Shown here piece by piece: positions 16,501 through 24,391 of a stretch of 64,000 nt of DNA. Below the pieces are notes generated by a model, which saw only the letters and a program-made list of their open reading frames with translations, searched no databases and was not told where the DNA came from. The stretch is from Pseudomonadota bacterium (GTDB taxonomy: Bacteria; Pseudomonadota; Alphaproteobacteria; Rhizobiales; Rhizobiaceae). Position 1 is the stretch's first letter. Every line of letters starts with the position of its first letter. Where the stretch lies: contig JAEXYH010000069.1 of the NCBI GenBank assembly GCA_023451735.1, positions 1 to 64,000 on the forward strand, given 5' to 3'. The translations under genes were made by a program, and so were the position numbers.

Positions 16501-17487
16501 ATGCTGACCCGCCTCCTGCCATCCTCACGCCGGCCTTTTTCATCCCTGTCCGAAGAGGAAATCCTCGCACTGGCGATCGCCTCGGAGGAGGAGGATGCCC
16601 GTATCTATCTCGGTTATGCCGATGGCCTGAAGGATCAGTATCCCGCGTCCGCGAAAGTCTTCGAGGACATGGCCGAGGTCGAGCAGACCCACAAGAACGC
16701 GCTGATCGAGATCTTTCGGGCGCGGTTCGGCGAGCGTATTCCGCTGATCCGCCGCGAGCACGTTCAGGGTTTCTACGCCCGCAAGCCCGACTGGCTGCGA
16801 AAGAACCTGCCGCTGGAAACGGCGCGGGCGGAAGCCGAAGCGATGGAACAGCAGGCTGCCCGTTTCTATCGCGAGGCGACCAAGCGCGTTTCCGATGCCT
16901 CGACACGGCAACTGCTCGGCGATCTGGCGCTGGCGGAGGAAGGGCATGAGGATATTGCCCGCATGCTGACGGAAAAGCATGTCTCCGAAGAAGTGCGCGG
17001 CGAGGAGGATGAAAGCGCTCGCCGCCAGTTTATCCTCACTTATGTCCAGCCGGGTCTGGCGGGACTGATGGACGGTTCGGTCTCGACCCTGGCGCCGATC
17101 TTTGCGGCGGCGTTTGCCACGGGCGACACCTGGTCCACTTTCCTGATCGGCCTTTCGGCCTCGGTCGGCGCCGGTATCTCGATGGGCTTCACGGAAGCTG
17201 CGCATGACGACGGCAAGCTTTCCGGCCGTGGGTCACCGATCAAGCGGGGCCTGGCATCCGGCATCATGACGGCGCTCGGCGGCCTCGGCCATGCGCTGCC
17301 CTATCTGATCCCGCATTTCTGGACGGCCACGATCGTTGCCGCCATCGTCGTTTTCTTCGAGCTCTGGGCGATCGCCTTCATCCAGAACCGCTACATGGAA
17401 ACGCCGTTCATGCGCGCTGTCTTTCAGGTCGTGTTTGGTGGTTCGCTGGTGCTGGCAGCTGGTATCTTCATCGGCAATGCGGGCTAG
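16501..17487 (+). CDS. mbfA: MbfA, membrane-bound ferritin / VIT1 iron exporter
   Basis: The 328-residue protein joins an N-terminal ferritin-like (erythrin-vacuolar) domain, about residues 15-160, with repeated metal-ligand patterns (EEEDAR, EVEQTH, EEGHED), to a C-terminal VIT1/CCC1 membrane domain with about five helices (GLMDGSVSTLAPIFAAA). In Agrobacterium and Bradyrhizobium this fusion exports iron and protects against iron and peroxide stress. Start at 16501 follows GGAG at six bases; the ATG at 16489 overlaps the ICE box and is less likely. Confidence 0.93.
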   Translation: MLTRLLPSSRRPFSSLSEEEILALAIASEEEDARIYLGYADGLKDQYPASAKVFEDMAEVEQTHKNALIEIFRARFGERIPLIRREHVQGFYARKPDWLRKNLPLETARAEAEAMEQQAARFYREATKRVSDASTRQLLGDLALAEEGHEDIARMLTEKHVSEEVRGEEDESARRQFILTYVQPGLAGLMDGSVSTLAPIFAAAFATGDTWSTFLIGLSASVGAGISMGFTEAAHDDGKLSGRGSPIKRGLASGIMTALGGLGHALPYLIPHFWTATIVAAIVVFFELWAIAFIQNRYMETPFMRAVFQVVFGGSLVLAAGIFIGNAG

Positions 17488-17493
17488 TCCGGG

Positions 17494-19062
17494 TCAGGCC
17501 GCCTCTTCCGCATCGCTCTCGAGCGGTGCGGTCAGCGTGAACACGGCGCCATTATCATTGTGAAGCTCGGATTTTCCGCCGAGTTGTCGCACGAAGCTCG
17601 AAATGAGTTTTGTGCCCATTCCGGTGGTTCGGCCGTCTTCGGCAAGGCCCGGCCCGTCGTCACGGACCGTTAGCTTGAGGTCCTCGCCCTCCTGCTGGAG
17701 GCGAACGGTCAGTTTGCCCTCGCTGCGGCCGGCAAAGGCATATTTGAAAGCGTTGGAGACGACCTCGTTGATGATCATCCCGAGCGGAAGGGCAAGGTCC
17801 CGGTCGAGCGCGATCGGCGCCAGATCGAGATCGAGTTTCACCGGCATGTCGTAGCCGGAAGCGATGTCGGAGATCAACCGGGTCGCATAGGGCGCGACCT
17901 CGACCTCTTCGAACTGATCGGTATTGTAGATCTGCTCATGCACGGCGATCATCGCACTGATCCTCCGCGCCATGTCGTCCCGTGCTTCCTGCGGCAACCG
18001 CTGCAGTCGCACAAGTGCGAGCACGGCCTGCAGGTTGTTCTTCACCCTGTGATGGATCTCCCGCAGCAGGAAGCGGTTGCGCTCGGCTGCCTGCTCCAGC
18101 TGCTCGTTGCGTGCCGCCGTACGATAGAGCAATGCATAGATCCAGAACGAGGCGCCAAGCAGGATTGCCATCAGCGGAACGACGACCATCGCATCGCCAA
18201 AAAGATTGCGCCAGAACTGGTCGAGAACCTCCTGCCGTTCGATCGCTGCAAGCGCGATCAGCGGCCAGTCCTGCACTTTCCAGAAGGCGACGATCCGGGC
18301 GAAACCGTCGATCTGCGACACCGCGTTGTGGTGGAAGCCACTCGCTTTCTCGCGTGTCAGCGGATACCACTCCGTCGTGCTGAGATTGACCGGCTTCAGC
18401 GCCGAGGGACGTCGCGCGACCAGCCAGCCGTCGTCCCGGATAACCGAAATCGTCGAGTTCGGCCCGAGATTCATCGAGGACCAGAACCGGTCGAGATTAT
18501 CGTTAGGGATGGTGATCGAGGCGACACCGCGAAAATCATCGCCGGTGCCAATCCGCCTTGCGATGATGAAGGCCGGTTTCCCTGCCCGCTCGTTGTCGAG
18601 CAGCCGACTGAAGGTCAGGGGCTCGCCTTCCTTCAGCCGCATGAAATAGGCGCGCTCGGCATGGTTGGGCAGGGTATCGTCGGGCGCACTGGAAAAGCGC
18701 GTCTGCCCATCCTGATCGAGAATGGCATATTCGAAACCGGCGGGCAGTTCGCCCACGGCCCGTTCCAGATCGAGGATCAGCTCTGCGGAACTATCGATCG
18801 GTCGCCCGCTGATCGCCGCCTCTACGCGACGAAGCGCCAGATCGCTGGCCTCCATCATCCATTCCATATGGGCGGCGACCACATGAGCGGATGAGACGGC
18901 CCGCGCTTCGCCTTCGCGCAGCGCATTGTTGTAGTTTTCGTAGACGGTCAGAGCGCCGAAACCGAGCACGACGGCTGTCAATACGCCAGCGAGCCAGAGC
19001 GGCAAGGAGGGCCGGGCGGAACCACGGGGCCGTATCAGGCCAGTCAATCGATCGTTCCGCAC
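17494..19062 (-). CDS. Membrane sensor histidine kinase (HisKA_2 type)
   Basis: From a GTG at 19062 the protein has 522 residues: a membrane helix near 22-42, a large periplasmic sensor domain (about 43-285, Cache-like), a second helix near 290-315, then the HisKA_2 box REIHHRVKNNLQ with the phospho-His near residue 337, and an ATPase domain ending in NEVVSNAFKYAF and DDGPGL. GGAGG stands about six bases before this GTG, whereas a TTG 84 bases upstream overlaps a terminator hairpin. No response regulator lies next to it, so it is an orphan. Confidence 0.88.
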   Translation of the reverse strand: MRNDRLTGLIRPRGSARPSLPLWLAGVLTAVVLGFGALTVYENYNNALREGEARAVSSAHVVAAHMEWMMEASDLALRRVEAAISGRPIDSSAELILDLERAVGELPAGFEYAILDQDGQTRFSSAPDDTLPNHAERAYFMRLKEGEPLTFSRLLDNERAGKPAFIIARRIGTGDDFRGVASITIPNDNLDRFWSSMNLGPNSTISVIRDDGWLVARRPSALKPVNLSTTEWYPLTREKASGFHHNAVSQIDGFARIVAFWKVQDWPLIALAAIERQEVLDQFWRNLFGDAMVVVPLMAILLGASFWIYALLYRTAARNEQLEQAAERNRFLLREIHHRVKNNLQAVLALVRLQRLPQEARDDMARRISAMIAVHEQIYNTDQFEEVEVAPYATRLISDIASGYDMPVKLDLDLAPIALDRDLALPLGMIINEVVSNAFKYAFAGRSEGKLTVRLQQEGEDLKLTVRDDGPGLAEDGRTTGMGTKLISSFVRQLGGKSELHNDNGAVFTLTAPLESDAEEAA

Positions 19063-19144
19063 CCAGGCCTCCGTCGCAGAAAGACCCGCGCTGCGCGAAA
19101 GGGCAGGCGGGCGGCTTTCCGATTCTCGAAAGAGTAGAGAAAAC

Positions 19145-19171
19145 AACCCGCTACTGCAAGCAGAGCGGGTT
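19145..19171 (-). terminator. Terminator of the BTLCP peptidase gene
   Basis: An 8-bp stem AACCCGCT / AGCGGGTT with an 11-base loop is followed on the minus strand by GTTTTCTC. It lies 30 bases after the peptidase gene and argues that the kinase gene downstream begins after it. Confidence 0.75.
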
Positions 19172-19200
19172 ATATGCTTAATGACTTATATTTAGTTTGA

Positions 19201-19815
19201 TCAGCGGAGAGCACCGACCAGCAGATCGCGGCCGTTCTCGATTGTGACCCAGCGCCCGGTATTGAAGGTCGCCTGACGTTTCAGGAACGTGTAGGGCGTT
19301 TCATTCCAGGCGAGAACCTCGCTATCGAGATTGTCGAGGATGAAGTCACCAGCGGTCGTGCGCAGGGTCAGTACGGCATGACCTTCGCCATCCGGTTTGC
19401 GCACGACGGTGATCAGGAGATCGGACAGCGCGAAACCAAGCTGTGCCAGCTCCTTGCGCTTCTGGAGAACATAATCCTCGCAATCGGCGAATACGGTCGG
19501 ATAGGTCCAGTATTCTTCGACGCCGTAGGCTTCGAGATCCGTGCGGGCAATGTAACGAGCGTTGACTGCGCGGTTGACGTCGCGAACGACGTTCCAGGCA
19601 TGGGCATCCATCCGTGCAGCCGGAGCAGACCGGCTTTTGACATTGCATTCTGCCGGCAGTCGCTGACAGAATTCGTAATGGCCGATCGGCTGCGACGTCA
19701 CGGCGCCAGTCACCATTGCCATTGGGGCTTGCGGTGCTGGTATTGCAGCGCCGGCAGAAGCAAGCACAGCAGCGAGGATCACGGCTACATGCCGCACCTT
19801 CAGGGCTAAATTCAT
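19201..19815 (-). CDS. Bacterial transglutaminase-like cysteine peptidase (BTLCP)
   Basis: The 204-residue protein has a signal peptide (about 1-26) and the BTLCP core with the triad Cys112 (ADCEDYV), His146 (GEGHAVL) and Asp161 (FILDNL). In Pseudomonas the relative LapG cleaves a biofilm adhesin under c-di-GMP control; many rhizobial members lack a known partner. No LapD or adhesin gene is nearby, so the target is unknown. It acts in the periplasm. It is followed by a terminator. Confidence 0.92.
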   Translation of the reverse strand: MNLALKVRHVAVILAAVLASAGAAIPAPQAPMAMVTGAVTSQPIGHYEFCQRLPAECNVKSRSAPAARMDAHAWNVVRDVNRAVNARYIARTDLEAYGVEEYWTYPTVFADCEDYVLQKRKELAQLGFALSDLLITVVRKPDGEGHAVLTLRTTAGDFILDNLDSEVLAWNETPYTFLKRQATFNTGRWVTIENGRDLLVGALR

Positions 19816-19935
19816 TGACCCGTCCCTTAAATTCCTAACAAAAAGTTAAGAGGTCTTAAGGGGGAGAGTCAATTGTTCAGCTTTTGTTAAGGTGAAGCTC
19901 TTTGCGAATATGGTTAAGACTGCGGCTTTTGTGTC

Positions 19936-20751
19936 TCAGCCCAATTTTTCATCATCGATAATTAGGCCGCTCACCGCAGCTTCCATTTTTTCAAGGTCCT
20001 GAGGGCGCGACAGCCGATGGTCGCCATCCCGGATCAGCGTCATGACGACGTCGTCCGCTGGCAGGAATTCCATGAGTTTCAGCGCGTGATGATAAGGCAC
20101 GTCCGGGTCGGCCATGCCCTGCAGGATATGGACCGGGCAGCCGGTTTCGATGATGCCGGAGAGGACACGGTTTTTCTCTCCGTCCTCCATCAGGGCGCGT
20201 GTATAAATATTCGGTGCGGGGCTGTATTCGGAATGTTCCTCGAAATAGCCGCGCTCCGCCAGGGACTGCCGCTCCTTGTCCGTCAGTTCAGGTTCGATCA
20301 GTTCGCTGGTGAAATCCGGAGCGGGTGCGATCAGCACAAGCCCGGCAATCTTCGGGCTGGCGATGCGCTTTCTGAGCTCCTGGACCAGGCGCAAGGCAAT
20401 CCACCCGCCCATCGATGAGCCGACAAGGATGACACTTTTCGGCGCCGCGGCATCGATCACCGCGACCGATTCTTCGAGCCAGCGCGAAATCGTGCCGTCG
20501 CGGAATTCGCCGCCCGAAGCGCCATGGCCGGAATAGTCGAAGCGGATACAGGCCGAACCGAGCTTCTCTGCCAGCGCATCGAGTACGGCAGCTTTGGTGC
20601 CTGTCATGTCGGACCGGTAGCCGCCAAGCCAGACGAGTGCCGGCCTGTCCGATCCCGTCGTTGCGGCACGATGAATGATTGCGATCTCGCGTGCATCCGT
20701 TCCCGTTCCGACAGTAATGGTGGCAGTTCCGGTGGCGGTGATCTTGCTCAT
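19936..20751 (-). CDS. Alpha/beta hydrolase
   Basis: The 271-residue protein has the oxyanion-hole region WLGGYRSDM, the nucleophile elbow GSSMGG with Ser113, and a C-terminal GDHRLS segment with the likely catalytic His. No signal peptide is seen, so it is cytoplasmic. It resembles short esterase or palmitoyl-thioesterase-like (ABHD10 type) hydrolases, but substrate prediction is not safe. It is divergent from infC. Confidence 0.85.
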   Translation of the reverse strand: MSKITATGTATITVGTGTDAREIAIIHRAATTGSDRPALVWLGGYRSDMTGTKAAVLDALAEKLGSACIRFDYSGHGASGGEFRDGTISRWLEESVAVIDAAAPKSVILVGSSMGGWIALRLVQELRKRIASPKIAGLVLIAPAPDFTSELIEPELTDKERQSLAERGYFEEHSEYSPAPNIYTRALMEDGEKNRVLSGIIETGCPVHILQGMADPDVPYHHALKLMEFLPADDVVMTLIRDGDHRLSRPQDLEKMEAAVSGLIIDDEKLG

Positions 20752-20933
20752 GGTCTTACTCCTGCGAATGACGGGAGCTATAAATCAGATTTAAAGCGGT
20801 TGTCAGGAGGTGATTTTTTCGCGCCGTCATGCTATTGACATCCACCCGGTAATCACGACATTCCGCTCGGCTCCCGGCCGCGCGCGAATTTCGTCGTTGC
20901 CTGTGCCCGAAAACGATCTAGGAGAATACGACC

Positions 20934-21470
20934 ATTCGCAGACCATTCAAAGCCGATGCCCCCGTCAAGGAAGGCCCGCGCTCCAACCGGGAAATTCGCG
21001 TTCCTAAGGTCCAGCTTATCGATGCCGAAGGCCAGAATCTCGGTGCAGTACCCACCGACGAGGCCCTCCGTATGGCCGAGGAAGCGGGACTGGACCTCGT
21101 AGAAATCTCGCCGAACAATGATCCGCCGGTGTGCAAGATCCTCGACCTCGGCAAGCTGAAATACGCGAACCAGAAGAAGGCGGCCGAAGCGCGCAAGAAG
21201 CAGAAGATCGTCGAAGTCAAAGAAATCAAGATGCGCCCGAACATCGACACGCATGACTATGACGTGAAGATGAAGGCGATGAACCGTTTCTTTGAAGAAG
21301 GCGACAAGGTGAAGGTGACGCTGAAGTTCCGCGGCCGTGAAATGGCCCACCAGGAACTGGGCATGAAGCTTCTGCTGCAGGTCAAGGAGGATACGCTGGA
21401 AATCGCCAAGGTTGAGGCAGAGCCCAAGCTTGAAGGTCGCCAGATGATGATGGTGCTGGCGCCGAAATAA
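20934..21470 (+). CDS. infC: Translation initiation factor IF-3, ATT start
   Basis: IF-3 controls start-codon choice on the 30S subunit. The conserved N-terminus (RRPFKADAPVKEGPRSNREI) begins immediately after an ATT codon at 20934, which is preceded by AGGAGA at eight bases; there is no ATG or GTG at that place, and the first ATG would remove about 46 residues of the N-domain. Non-ATG starts in infC are a known autoregulatory device, because IF-3 rejects them. The protein has 178 residues and ends EGRQMMMVLAPK. It is followed by rpmI and rplT. Confidence 0.94.
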   Translation: MRRPFKADAPVKEGPRSNREIRVPKVQLIDAEGQNLGAVPTDEALRMAEEAGLDLVEISPNNDPPVCKILDLGKLKYANQKKAAEARKKQKIVEVKEIKMRPNIDTHDYDVKMKAMNRFFEEGDKVKVTLKFRGREMAHQELGMKLLLQVKEDTLEIAKVEAEPKLEGRQMMMVLAPK

Positions 21471-21677
21471 GCGCCGCACTCCCCGCCTCGAGGAAGCCAT
21501 ATGGCGGCGGGTTGCCGGTTTATGACCGGTTTCCGAGGAGGATTTCCCCCATTGCGCTTTTGACCGACTGCGGTTATAAGCGCGCGTCCGAACGGTCCGG
21601 CAGGGCATGCCGTGGCCGTTCTAAATGCTTGAAGCAGACCTCGTCAGTCGGCTTCGATACAAGAATGGAGTAGCAAA

Positions 21678-21881
21678 ATGCCCAAGATGAAGACGAAGTC
21701 GTCTGCCAAGAAGCGGTTCAAAGTCACCGCCACCGGCAAGGTCGTTGCAGCTGCCGCCGGCAAGCGCCACGGCATGATCAAGCGTTCCAACAAGTTCATC
21801 CGCGACGCACGCGGCACGATGGTCCTCGCTGAGCCTGATGGCAAGAAGGTCATCAAGAACTACCTGCCCAACGGTCTCTGA
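21678..21881 (+). CDS. rpmI: 50S ribosomal protein L35
   Basis: The 67-residue basic protein (MPKMKTKSSAKKRFKVTATG start, RHGMIKRS, ending in YLPNGL) is L35 of the large ribosomal subunit. GGAG precedes the start by about eight bases. It stands between infC and rplT in the order found in most bacteria. The 207-base gap after infC is longer than usual and may hold an extra promoter or leader. Confidence 0.97.
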   Translation: MPKMKTKSSAKKRFKVTATGKVVAAAAGKRHGMIKRSNKFIRDARGTMVLAEPDGKKVIKNYLPNGL

Positions 21882-21921
21882 GACTATTCGGCTATCTGGA
21901 ACAGTTTAAGGAGATCATGAC

Positions 21922-22326
21922 ATGGCACGCGTAAAACGTGGCGTAACTTCCCGCGCCAAGCACACCAAGACCCTCAAGGCAGCCAAGGGCTTCTACGGCC
22001 GCCGCAAGAATACCATCCGCGCCGCAAAGGCTGCTGTTGACCGTTCGCGTCAGTTTGCAACCCGCGACCGTCGCGTCAAGAAGCGCAACTTCCGCGCTCT
22101 GTGGATCCAGCGTATCAACGCTGCTGTCCGCGAATCCGGCCTGACCTACGGCCGCTTCATCGACGGCCTGAACAAGGCTGGCATCGAAGTCGACCGCAAG
22201 GTTCTGTCCGACATGGCAATCCATGAGCCGGCAGCATTCGGCGCACTGGTTGAAGCTTCCAAGAAGGCACTGGCCTATCTGAAGAACACCGGCACTGCCA
22301 ACGAGTTTGAGACCGCAGTCAAGTAA
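21922..22326 (+). CDS. rplT: 50S ribosomal protein L20
   Basis: The 134-residue protein starts MARVKRGVTSRAKHTKTLK and carries RALWIQRINAAVRE, the L20 signature. It is needed early in 50S assembly and in other bacteria represses its own operon. AAGGAGATCATGAC precedes the start. A strong terminator follows, closing the infC-rpmI-rplT group. Confidence 0.97.
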   Translation: MARVKRGVTSRAKHTKTLKAAKGFYGRRKNTIRAAKAAVDRSRQFATRDRRVKKRNFRALWIQRINAAVRESGLTYGRFIDGLNKAGIEVDRKVLSDMAIHEPAAFGALVEASKKALAYLKNTGTANEFETAVK

Positions 22327-22354
22327 GCCTGCGCACGTCTCTACTTTCGTAAAG

Positions 22355-22386
22355 GACCCGCGCGGCTCTGCTGGCGCGGGTCTTTT
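22355..22386 (+). terminator. Rho-independent terminator after rplT
   Basis: GACCCGCGC and GCGCGGGTC form a perfect 9-bp stem around a ten-base loop, followed by TTTTGTT. It separates rplT from the kinase-like gene. Confidence 0.9.
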
Positions 22387-22445
22387 GTTATCTGGGTTTC
22401 GCATCCTGCGGGAACCGGTCGATCACGGTATTCAGGAGCGCCGCT

Positions 22446-23270
22446 GTGCCGAATGATGTCGTTGACATGAGGAATGGGCCGTCGCTGCCGTCGAAAGACG
22501 TCGCGACCCTGCTGGCTGCCCTGGTTCCCGATGAGAAACGGGTGCAATCGGTATCGCTCAGCTGCGGCACGGTCTGGATCAAGCGCCATGGCGACAAGGG
22601 CCGGCGTATGATTGTTGCCGTGCAAAATGCGGTTGCGCGCCTGTTCCGGTTACCCTTCATGCGGCCTTCCCCCGAGGAGACGGCGGAAGGAATGGTAGAG
22701 CGCGATCTGCGGCGCATTGCGAAATTTTCTCGGGCAGGCGTGCCGACCGCTGCGGTCATCTACTCCTCAGGTCGTGCGATCGTTCTGAGCGATATTGCGC
22801 CGACAGTGCATAGTCAGCTGCGGTCTCTCCAACGCAGTGATCCGACGACACATGACCAGCTTCTCGTGTTCTGCTGCGCTGAATTGGGACGGCTTCACTC
22901 TTTGGACCTTTGTCATGGGCGGCCTTATCCTCGGGATATGTTCATCCGGGATGAACAGCTTGGTTTCATTGATTTCGAGGAGGAGCCCGAAGCTGTCATG
23001 CCGATGGAAACGGCGCAGGCCCGCGATCTCTGGCTGCTCTTTCTGCAATTGAGCGAACGGGCGTCCGATCGCCGGATGACGCAGGATCGGGCCTACCGGG
23101 CATGGGCAGCAGCCGCTCCGGAGGCGGCGATCGCCGAACTGCGCAAAATCACCCATTCCATGGGCCGCTTTTTATGGCTTGCCCGGTTGATTGGCCGAAT
23201 TCACATGGGTAGAGATTTGCGGCAATTCATCCTGGCTACCACCTATCTGACAACGATGTTCAACGGCTGA
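22446..23270 (+). CDS. Kinase-like protein (Bud32/RfaP-like fold)
   Basis: The 274-residue protein has the outline of a small protein-kinase fold: a Lys strand (VWIKRHG, Lys46), a Glu helix (VERDLRR, near 85), a catalytic-loop-like HGRPYPRDMF (157-166) and IDFEEEP (175-181) in place of the DFG region. In classical kinases the loop would read HGD....N, so the Asp and Asn are replaced by Arg and Asp. It may phosphorylate a lipid or sugar or be a pseudokinase. GTG at 22446 follows AGGAG. It lies between rplT and pheS. Confidence 0.65.
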   Translation: MPNDVVDMRNGPSLPSKDVATLLAALVPDEKRVQSVSLSCGTVWIKRHGDKGRRMIVAVQNAVARLFRLPFMRPSPEETAEGMVERDLRRIAKFSRAGVPTAAVIYSSGRAIVLSDIAPTVHSQLRSLQRSDPTTHDQLLVFCCAELGRLHSLDLCHGRPYPRDMFIRDEQLGFIDFEEEPEAVMPMETAQARDLWLLFLQLSERASDRRMTQDRAYRAWAAAAPEAAIAELRKITHSMGRFLWLARLIGRIHMGRDLRQFILATTYLTTMFNG

Positions 23271-23292
23271 ATTTGCCGCAAAGCAGGAAAAG

Positions 23293-24375
23293 ATGACGGA
23301 ACTCCAAACATTGAAGAGCGCGCTGCTGGCGGAAATCGCCGGTGCAGGCGACGAAGCGGCAATAGAGGCTGTCCGTGTCTCGGCTCTTGGCAAGAAGGGT
23401 TCGGTTTCCGAACTCCTGAAAACGCTGGGGACCATGACGCCGGAAGAGCGCCAGACCCGGGGTGCGGCGATCAACGCGCTGAAGAACGAGATCACCGAGG
23501 CGATTACGACACGCAAGACCGTGCTGAAGGACGCCGCGATCGATGCGCGGCTGAAGGCGGAGACGCTCGATGTCTCGCTGCCAGTCCGCTCCTCGCCGGC
23601 AGAACGCGGCCGTATCCATCCGATCAGCCAGATTATCGACGAGATCACCGCCGTTTTCGCCGACATGGGTTTTTCCATCGCCGAAGGCCCGGATGTCGAG
23701 ACCGACTATTACAATTTCACCGCGCTGAATTTCCCCGAAGGCCACCCGGCCCGCGAGATGCACGACACCTTCTTCTTCCAGCCGGATGAGAAGGGTGAGC
23801 GCAAGGTGCTGCGCACCCACACTTCACCGGTCCAGGTCCGCACCATGGAAGCGCAGGATCCGCCGATCCGCATCGTCATTCCGGGCAAGACCTATCGCCA
23901 GGATAGTGACGCCACCCATTCGCCGATGTTCCATCAGGTCGAAGGCCTCGTCATCGACAAGAAGTCGAATGTCGGCAACATGCGCTGGGTGCTGGAGGAA
24001 TTCTGCAAGACCTTCTTCGAAGTGCCGTCGGTGACGATGCGTTTCCGCCCGTCCTTCTTCCCGTTCACGGAACCGTCCTTCGAGGTCGACATCCAGTGCG
24101 ACCGCTCCGGCCCGATCGTCAAGTTCGGCGAAGGCACCGACTGGATGGAAATCCTCGGCTGCGGCATGGTCCACCCGAATGTGCTGCGCTCCGGCGGGCT
24201 CGATCCGGATGAATACCAGGGCTTTGCCTGGGGCATGGGCCTCGACCGTATCGCCATGCTGAAATACGGCATGCCGGACCTGCGCGACTTCTTCAACGCC
24301 GATGTCCGCTGGATGAATCATTACGGCTTCCGCCCGCTCGACATGCCGACGCTGTTCGGCGGTTTGAGCCAGTAA
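23293..24375 (+). CDS. pheS: Phenylalanyl-tRNA synthetase alpha subunit
   Basis: PheS and PheT form the tetramer that charges tRNA-Phe. The 360-residue protein has the N-terminal coiled coil (about 1-90) and class II motifs: FPEGHPAREMHDTFFF, the motif-2 region with FRPSFFPFTEPSFEV, and motif 3 GFAWGMGLDRIAMLKYG. AGGAAAAG precedes the start. It is 16 bases ahead of pheT in a clear operon. Confidence 0.98.
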   Translation: MTELQTLKSALLAEIAGAGDEAAIEAVRVSALGKKGSVSELLKTLGTMTPEERQTRGAAINALKNEITEAITTRKTVLKDAAIDARLKAETLDVSLPVRSSPAERGRIHPISQIIDEITAVFADMGFSIAEGPDVETDYYNFTALNFPEGHPAREMHDTFFFQPDEKGERKVLRTHTSPVQVRTMEAQDPPIRIVIPGKTYRQDSDATHSPMFHQVEGLVIDKKSNVGNMRWVLEEFCKTFFEVPSVTMRFRPSFFPFTEPSFEVDIQCDRSGPIVKFGEGTDWMEILGCGMVHPNVLRSGGLDPDEYQGFAWGMGLDRIAMLKYGMPDLRDFFNADVRWMNHYGFRPLDMPTLFGGLSQ

Positions 24376-24391
24376 CGGGAGGGATAGAGAT

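Noticed and set aside
21540..21585. Standard promoter between infC and rpmI
   Set aside because: A TTGACC element is present but the TATAA-like element is only about eight bases away, far too close for a sigma-70 type promoter.
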